DNA of 64,000 nt from Myxacorys almedinensis A. GTDB taxonomy: Bacteria > Cyanobacteriota > Cyanobacteriia > Leptolyngbyales > Leptolyngbyaceae. Numbering within the stretch: the first letter of the stretch is position 1; each line of letters opens with the position of its first letter. The stretch lies in the NCBI RefSeq assembly GCF_010091945.1, contig NZ_WVIE01000007.1, positions 1 to 64,000 of the forward strand, in the 5' to 3' direction. Shown in pieces: positions 59,874 to 64,000 of the stretch. Below the pieces are notes generated by a model. That model made no database searches. It worked only from the letters and a program-made list of their open reading frames with translations, and was not told the origin of the DNA. The position numbers and the translations under genes are program-made.

Positions 59874-61472
59874 TTAGGCTTTCGGCACAATCCGCCCGAT
59901 GGTTCGATTTTCTGGCGTAAACGTTGCCTTAGCGACCCGTTGAATGTCTCCTGGCGTAATCGCCGCGATCGCATCGAGTTGCTTGAACAAATTTCGCCAA
60001 TCCCCCGTTTTCACGTCATAGTCAAGCAGCAATTGGGCCATGCCCTCATTGGAATTGAGCGATCGCAACAATCCTGCCCGCGCCTGGGTTTTGATGCGGT
60101 CAAGGTCTTTCGCTGAAACTGGCTCTGTTTTCAGCCGCTCGATTTCTGTTCTCAATGCCTGCGCCAAATCGTCTAGCGATCGTCCTGGAGAGGTTAGCGC
60201 ATAAAACAGCATCAGATTTGGAAACTTGTTGCCTGGAAATCCGTTAATTCCCTGAGCAGCGAGGGCAAGTTTTTTCTCTTCTACCAGCGATCGATACAGC
60301 CGAGACGTTCGTCCGTCGCTGAGGATACTTGCGATCGCTTCATACACCACATTGTCCGGATGGCTCAGCGCTGGGCGATGATACCCTTCGAGATACCATG
60401 GCTGCGAGTCCAGCGTCAGATTCACCTCTTTTGTTTTCGTTTGCGCGGGTTCAACCACCGTCACCTCAGGCGGTGCAGGTTTTTCCTTAAACCGTCCAAA
60501 ATAGATCTGGGCAAGGCGCTCTGCTTCTTTCGGGTCAACGTCGCCCACGATCGCCATGGTTAGCTGACTTGGCGCATAGTAGGTCTCAAAGAATTTCTGC
60601 ACATCCTGGCGAGTCAGCCCGCGAATGTCTTCTGTAGAGCCAATCACCGGACGCCGATAAGGATGAACCTCAAACGCCTCTCCCACAAACGCTTCAATCA
60701 TCTTCCCGATCGGAGAATTTTCGGTTCTGAGGCGGCGTTCTTCTAAAATCACCGCTTTCTCTTTATAAAACTCCCGAAACACCGGATCTAAAAATCGCTC
60801 TGACTCTAGCGACATCCACAGTTCTAGCTTGTTAGACGGAAAGCTATAAAAATAACGGGTGGCATCGGTTGATGTGTTGGCATTGAGTCCAACGCCGCCT
60901 GCTTGCTCAACAATTCGACCCAACTCGTTTTGCTTGCCTAGCTTCAGTGCCTCTGCTTCAACCCGATCAAACTCTGCCTGAAGTTTACTGACCTCTGCGG
61001 GGTTGCGGCTCGATTTGATTTGCTCAGACAGCCGATCTAATTGATTGAGCAAGGGTTTCTCAGCTTCATAATTTTCGGTTCCGATGCGCGTTGTTCCTTT
61101 GAAGGCAAGATGTTCGAGATAATGTGCCACGCCGGTTTGCCCCTCTGGCTCATCTGCGCCACCGACATCTGCATAGGTTAAAAATGAGACTACTGGGGCT
61201 TTGTGCCGTTCTAAGACGATAAACTTCATGCCGTTGCTGAGCTTAAACTCTGTCACCTCTTGGATAACACGATCGAGGTACGGCTGAATTGATGTCCCAG
61301 GTGTTGAGGGTTGCCGTTGAGCTAATGCAGGGGCAGATATACCACTCCAACTCAGAACTAAAATGAGGGCGCTTGCAACTGCCCGATAAATTGCACGATA
61401 GAGATATGACTTGCGCGGCGTAGCTCCGAACGATCGCACATATCGAGACACCTTTCTAGAAAACTCATCCAT
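59874..61472 (-). CDS. M16-family zinc peptidase, active subunit
   Basis: Periplasmic zinc peptidase of 532 aa. The inverted zinc motif HYLEH in GVAHYLEHLAFKGT is intact, with the third ligand, a downstream glutamate, plausible in the AFVGEAFEVHPY region. An N-terminal signal or anchor (RAVASALILVLSWSGISAPALA) precedes the domain. The full two-half M16 fold is present. It is first of a pair with the inactive-type subunit; together they resemble two-gene M16B proteases such as those of Sphingomonas. The peptide substrate is unknown. Confidence 0.92.
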   Translation of the reverse strand: MDEFSRKVSRYVRSFGATPRKSYLYRAIYRAVASALILVLSWSGISAPALAQRQPSTPGTSIQPYLDRVIQEVTEFKLSNGMKFIVLERHKAPVVSFLTYADVGGADEPEGQTGVAHYLEHLAFKGTTRIGTENYEAEKPLLNQLDRLSEQIKSSRNPAEVSKLQAEFDRVEAEALKLGKQNELGRIVEQAGGVGLNANTSTDATRYFYSFPSNKLELWMSLESERFLDPVFREFYKEKAVILEERRLRTENSPIGKMIEAFVGEAFEVHPYRRPVIGSTEDIRGLTRQDVQKFFETYYAPSQLTMAIVGDVDPKEAERLAQIYFGRFKEKPAPPEVTVVEPAQTKTKEVNLTLDSQPWYLEGYHRPALSHPDNVVYEAIASILSDGRTSRLYRSLVEEKKLALAAQGINGFPGNKFPNLMLFYALTSPGRSLDDLAQALRTEIERLKTEPVSAKDLDRIKTQARAGLLRSLNSNEGMAQLLLDYDVKTGDWRNLFKQLDAIAAITPGDIQRVAKATFTPENRTIGRIVPKA

Positions 61473-61590
61473 AGCCGCAACCTAAAATTGGCACGTTTTC
61501 TAGAATAGAGACTTTTGAACAGATCGTGTTGTTTCCACCGCAAACTAGTCGATACAGTGTAACGTTATATTAACGACAAATTAGGGATAT

Positions 61591-61890
61591 TTAGGGTTTT
61601 CGTAAAGTGTAGTGTCGGTAAAACGTATAGGTGTCAAACAGTGCGCCGACTAAGGCACACGTTCCACCAATTACTACGATTCCTTCCCAAGCATTGCCGT
61701 TTCCAAACGTAGCGAGAAACGAGAGCACCAAGGTTGAAAGAGTTTGGCTGGTGCCGCTCCACAATGGGCAAACGCCCAACCCAAGCAGCAAGGCAAGTGC
61801 GCCACCGACTAATAACACAGGAGCTAAAAAGCTAACAATAAGGGTTAAGAGCAGCGATCGCACGTAGCTAGAGGTAAGGCTGTATAGCAT
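61591..61890 (-). CDS. Small three-helix membrane protein
   Basis: Unrecognised. Hydrophobic stretches are visible at about 10-40 (SLLLTLIVSFLAPVLLVGGALALLLGLGV), 50-60 and 68-85 (IVVIGGTCALVGALF). The tail is short and basic (YRHYTLRKP). The ATG at 61890 gives 99 aa, and a TTG at 61911 opens the frame. It lies in the gap between the M16 pair and psaL, on the minus strand, so it shares its upstream region with psaL. Confidence 0.5.
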   Translation of the reverse strand: MLYSLTSSYVRSLLLTLIVSFLAPVLLVGGALALLLGLGVCPLWSGTSQTLSTLVLSFLATFGNGNAWEGIVVIGGTCALVGALFDTYTFYRHYTLRKP

Positions 61891-62275
61891 AAGCAGTCCT
61901 AGCTGAAACAATAACGTTGATCTGAATTAGTTGACCTATGTTGACCTGAATCAGTTGACCTAAAAATCGGTCGGTTGACCTAAATTTGTCTTTTTACAAG
62001 ATACGAGCTATTTCTAAAGCCGATCCGCAAATGTGAGAAATCTTAAATGTTTATAAAACTTTGATATAAGCTGCCTAATAGCATCAACAATAAAGCACAG
62101 ACTGTAGCCAGTATGACGTTCTTCCTGACGCCCTGAGAAGAGAAATTTACAAAAGAAAAAGATTGCGTCTAGAAAAAACCTTATATCTAGAGCTTGTGTC
62201 TGGAGAATGATGCTGCGCCAAGAGAAGACTTTCTAGAATCGCTCCAGTCCGTTATAAAAAGGCAAAGTTCCTCCT
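61891..62275. promoter_or_regulatory. psaL upstream region with TTGACCT repeats
   Basis: TTGACCT occurs four times: 61931, 61941, 61955 and 61975. The longer sequence CTGAAT(T/C)AGTTGACCTA is repeated at 61922-61938 and 61946-61962. Two single TTTACAAR half-sites (61993-62000 and 62146-62153) look like partial HLR1/RpaB sites, which regulate photosystem I genes in cyanobacteria. No psaI was seen here. Confidence 0.45.
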
Positions 62276-62800
62276 ATGCAAATTCTCAAGCATCCAGAAT
62301 CAACCCAACGCCCTGACGATCCTCGGAACAACGAAGTTGTATTTCCTGCGTATGATGTTGCCAACGGCAATCTCGCGACACCCATAAATTCCTCGCCCCT
62401 GGTGAAAGCTTATATCAATGCACTGCCTGCCTACCGTGCCGGATTATCTGCTAGCCGTCGAGGGCTTGAAGTTGGCATGGCGCATGGTTATTGGCTAATC
62501 GGGCCGTTTGCAAAGTTAGGACCGTTGCGGGATACCAGTTACGCTAACCTCGCAGGCTTGCTTTCCACGATTGGTCTAATCATCATTTCGACTATCACGA
62601 TTTCTGCCTACGCCTACAGCAATCCACCGCAACCCACTGCGACCATTACAACTCCCAATCCTCCTGCTGCGTTTAGGGATGGTGATGGTTGGAATGACTA
62701 CGGCTCAGGATTTCTCATTGGTGGCATTGGTGGTGCGACCATTGCTTACTTTGTGCTAAACAACATCGCCCTATTGAAGAGCCTCTTCTCAGGTCTGTAG
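62276..62800 (+). CDS. psaL: Photosystem I reaction centre subunit XI
   Basis: PsaL holds the photosystem I trimer together at its centre and binds chlorophyll and carotenoid. The hallmark start is GNLATPINSSPLVKAYINALPAYRAGLSASRRGLEVGMAHGY, in shorter blocks. ANLAGLLSTIGLIIISTITISAYAY and FLIGGIGGATIAYFVLNNIALL are the membrane helices. Length of 174 aa is a little longer than usual. It stands alone on the plus strand, without psaI. Its promoter region is repeat-rich. Confidence 0.95.
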   Translation: MQILKHPESTQRPDDPRNNEVVFPAYDVANGNLATPINSSPLVKAYINALPAYRAGLSASRRGLEVGMAHGYWLIGPFAKLGPLRDTSYANLAGLLSTIGLIIISTITISAYAYSNPPQPTATITTPNPPAAFRDGDGWNDYGSGFLIGGIGGATIAYFVLNNIALLKSLFSGL

Positions 62801-62847
62801 AACGCCTTTTCTTGAGCGCTTCAACTCACTGCGCGTTGGGCAGTTGC

Positions 62848-62876
62848 CCTCCTCCTAGCCTTTTCTTAGGAGGAGG
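62848..62876. terminator. Hairpin after psaL
   Basis: CCTCCTCCTAG (62848-62858) and TTAGGAGGAGG (62866-62876) form a stem of 10 pairs plus a G-T, with loop CCTTTTC. There is no trailing T-run. It lies 48 bp after the psaL stop and is convergent with gmk. The stretch from here to gmk holds no recognisable gene. Confidence 0.6.
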
Positions 62877-63062
62877 CATACCAGACCCTAGGTTTTAGAT
62901 CATCTTCATGTGCGTGCAGAGTTGGAGTAAAGGCAACTTTGGGGATTTCTAAATGGATGCACTAAGCGATCGTATTGAGATTGACGGTTTGGTTCTATTA
63001 CTTCAACTAAGCTGAGTAGCACCCATTGGTTAGCGTACACGTTCAGCTAACACATGAGTTTG

Positions 63063-63632
63063 CTAACACATAGCAGGAACCGTTTCAAACAGGGCTTTTT
63101 CGATTTGGCTGAGCGCCTTCTCAAAGTCATCGTTGACGATCTGAACATCAAATTCTTTTGCTGCACCCACTTCTGCTTGTGCCCGACGGAGACGACGCGC
63201 GATCGCATCTTCAGAGTCTTGCCCTCGTCCCCGAATCCGGCTTTCTAGCTCATCCATGGAGGGCGGCGAGATAAAGATTTTGAGTGCTCCCGGAAATGAC
63301 TTACGAATCTGCCGCGCCCCTTCTAGCTCAATCTCCAAAATCACCCACCGTCCGGCTTGGATCATGGTTTCGACAGGTTTTCGAGGCGTTCCATAAAAGT
63401 TGTCGGCAAACTCTGCCCATTCTAAAAGCTCACCTTGCGCCACCTTCCGCTCAAATTCTGGGCGACTAACAAAGAAATAATTTTTACCATTTACCTCGCC
63501 AAGACGGGGTTTGCGAGTGGTCATCGAAGTCGAAAGAGAAAGCTCTGGGTGGCGTTGAAGCAGAGAACTTAGCAAGGTTCCCTTCCCCACTCCACTGGGA
63601 CCTGTCAAAACAATCAGTCTGCCCTTGCTCAT
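63063..63632 (-). CDS. gmk: Guanylate kinase
   Basis: Converts GMP and ATP to GDP and ADP. The P-loop is [15 protein letters not shown], followed by [24 protein letters not shown] and the GMP-binding [10 protein letters not shown] block. Length is 189 aa, the usual size. It lies 111 bp downstream of remA on the same strand, an adjacency that is also found in Bacillus (remA-gmk). Convergent with psaL. Confidence 0.96.
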   Translation of the reverse strand: MSKGRLIVLTGPSGVGKGTLLSSLLQRHPELSLSTSMTTRKPRLGEVNGKNYFFVSRPEFERKVAQGELLEWAEFADNFYGTPRKPVETMIQAGRWVILEIELEGARQIRKSFPGALKIFISPPSMDELESRIRGRGQDSEDAIARRLRRAQAEVGAAKEFDVQIVNDDFEKALSQIEKALFETVPAMC

Positions 63633-63743
63633 GTGTCTATTCGATAGGTTGGCGCTAGTGTTCCCGATGCTAATTATGTGAGTATAGCCTGTAGAAGGAG
63701 GAATAAAGGGCGAAGAATGAGGGGGAGAGATGAAGAATTTGCA

Positions 63744-64000
63744 TTACTCGTCTCCACTTCCATCTTTAGTAAAAAGGAAGCGATGGGCAACCGTCTCTGG
63801 TTGGATAGCCGATAATACGATGTGACCAGAATCCATAATAATCACAGCGCGGGTGCGGCGTCCGTAGGTAGCATCAATGAGCTTTTCCCCTGTTCGCGCC
63901 TCGGTGATGATACGCTTGATCGGGGCTGATTCGGGACTGACGATCGCAATGACTCGGCTTGCAGAGACAATATTTCCGAACCCAATGTTGATTAGCTTGA
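63744..64000 (-). CDS. remA: RemA/DUF370 family regulatory protein (5' end beyond window)
   Basis: Partial gene; the stop is at 63744-63746 and the start lies just past the window end. The translation runs [56 protein letters not shown], then [13 protein letters not shown]. Only about two or three N-terminal codons are missing. RemA in Bacillus is a DNA-binding activator of matrix genes; in cyanobacteria the role is unstudied as far as I know. It is directly upstream of gmk. The family assignment is firm. Confidence 0.92.
   Translation of the reverse strand, partial: KLINIGFGNIVSASRVIAIVSPESAPIKRIITEARTGEKLIDATYGRRTRAVIIMDSGHIVLSAIQPETVAHRFLFTKDGSGDE

Noticed and set aside
61912-62275. psaI expected before psaL
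   Set aside because: No frame of about 38 codons with the PsaI hydrophobic helix was found on the plus strand.

Overview
This 64-kb window comes from a cyanobacterial chromosome. The octamer GCGATCGC (HIP1) is scattered throughout. The gene content is that of an oxygenic phototroph: psaL, psbV, psbV2, petE, petJ, cp12, an A-type flavodiiron pair, rpaA and a CCB-type cytochrome b6f assembly factor. Many other genes belong to families restricted to cyanobacteria (DUF1822, DUF1997, DUF4336, DUF6679, Npun_F0494). The genus cannot be fixed from sequence alone. I saw no rRNA, tRNA, CRISPR array or intact insertion sequence.

Layout. 1-11 kb: larE, cp12, a FIST sensor protein, trmB, two glycosyltransferases (GT2 and PMT type), a NarL-type regulator, argH, a BCP/PrxQ peroxiredoxin, a Nudix hydrolase and coaX. 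11.8-15.5 kb: the flavodiiron genes flv3 and flv1 in tandem. 15.6-18.4 kb: a squalene/phytoene synthase homologue and accD. 18.7-20.8 kb: an electron-carrier cluster, psbV-psbV2-petE-petJ, closed by a perfect 13-bp hairpin. 20.8-24.3 kb: a DUF1997 protein, an atypical SDR, an InrS-like nickel sensor and an HtrA protease. 24.5-28.8 kb: an envelope operon on the minus strand, with lptA, lptB and lptF genes, DUF309 and DUF58. 29-35.8 kb: a PilT ATPase, an SLH protein, a free-standing GlmS isomerase half, cobQ and a small ferredoxin.

35.9-43.4 kb is the most unusual part. A divergent promoter region carries TCTAACA four times at exactly 16-bp spacing. It separates a secreted protein built from two copies of one domain from a three-gene set: an ECF-like sigma factor, a DUF1822 protein, and a 960-residue membrane protein with pentapeptide repeats and a C-terminal CHAT (caspase-like) protease. 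A DUF4336 protein follows. This set is my best candidate for an undescribed system: transcriptional control coupled to a membrane-anchored caspase-like protease.

43.4-55.6 kb: two GNAT enzymes, an orphan Bax1-like (DUF790) nuclease, rpaA, a second GT2, uraD, an ACT-type protein, a second NarL-type regulator, a 1-kb gene-poor stretch, a PadR regulator, the CCB-type assembly factor and an aldo/keto reductase. 55.6-64 kb: a membrane-anchored Ig/propeller-like protein, a 151-bp MITE-like element, a pair of M16 peptidases (one active, one inactive), psaL, gmk and a remA gene cut by the window end.

Working together: psbV, petE, petJ, psaL, the flavodiiron pair, cp12 and rpaA cover electron flow into and around photosystem I, its safety valve, and dark/light control of carbon fixation. 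The lpt genes, HtrA, the M16 pair, SLH protein and PilT serve the envelope. All functions are assigned from motifs and recalled family knowledge; no database search was run.
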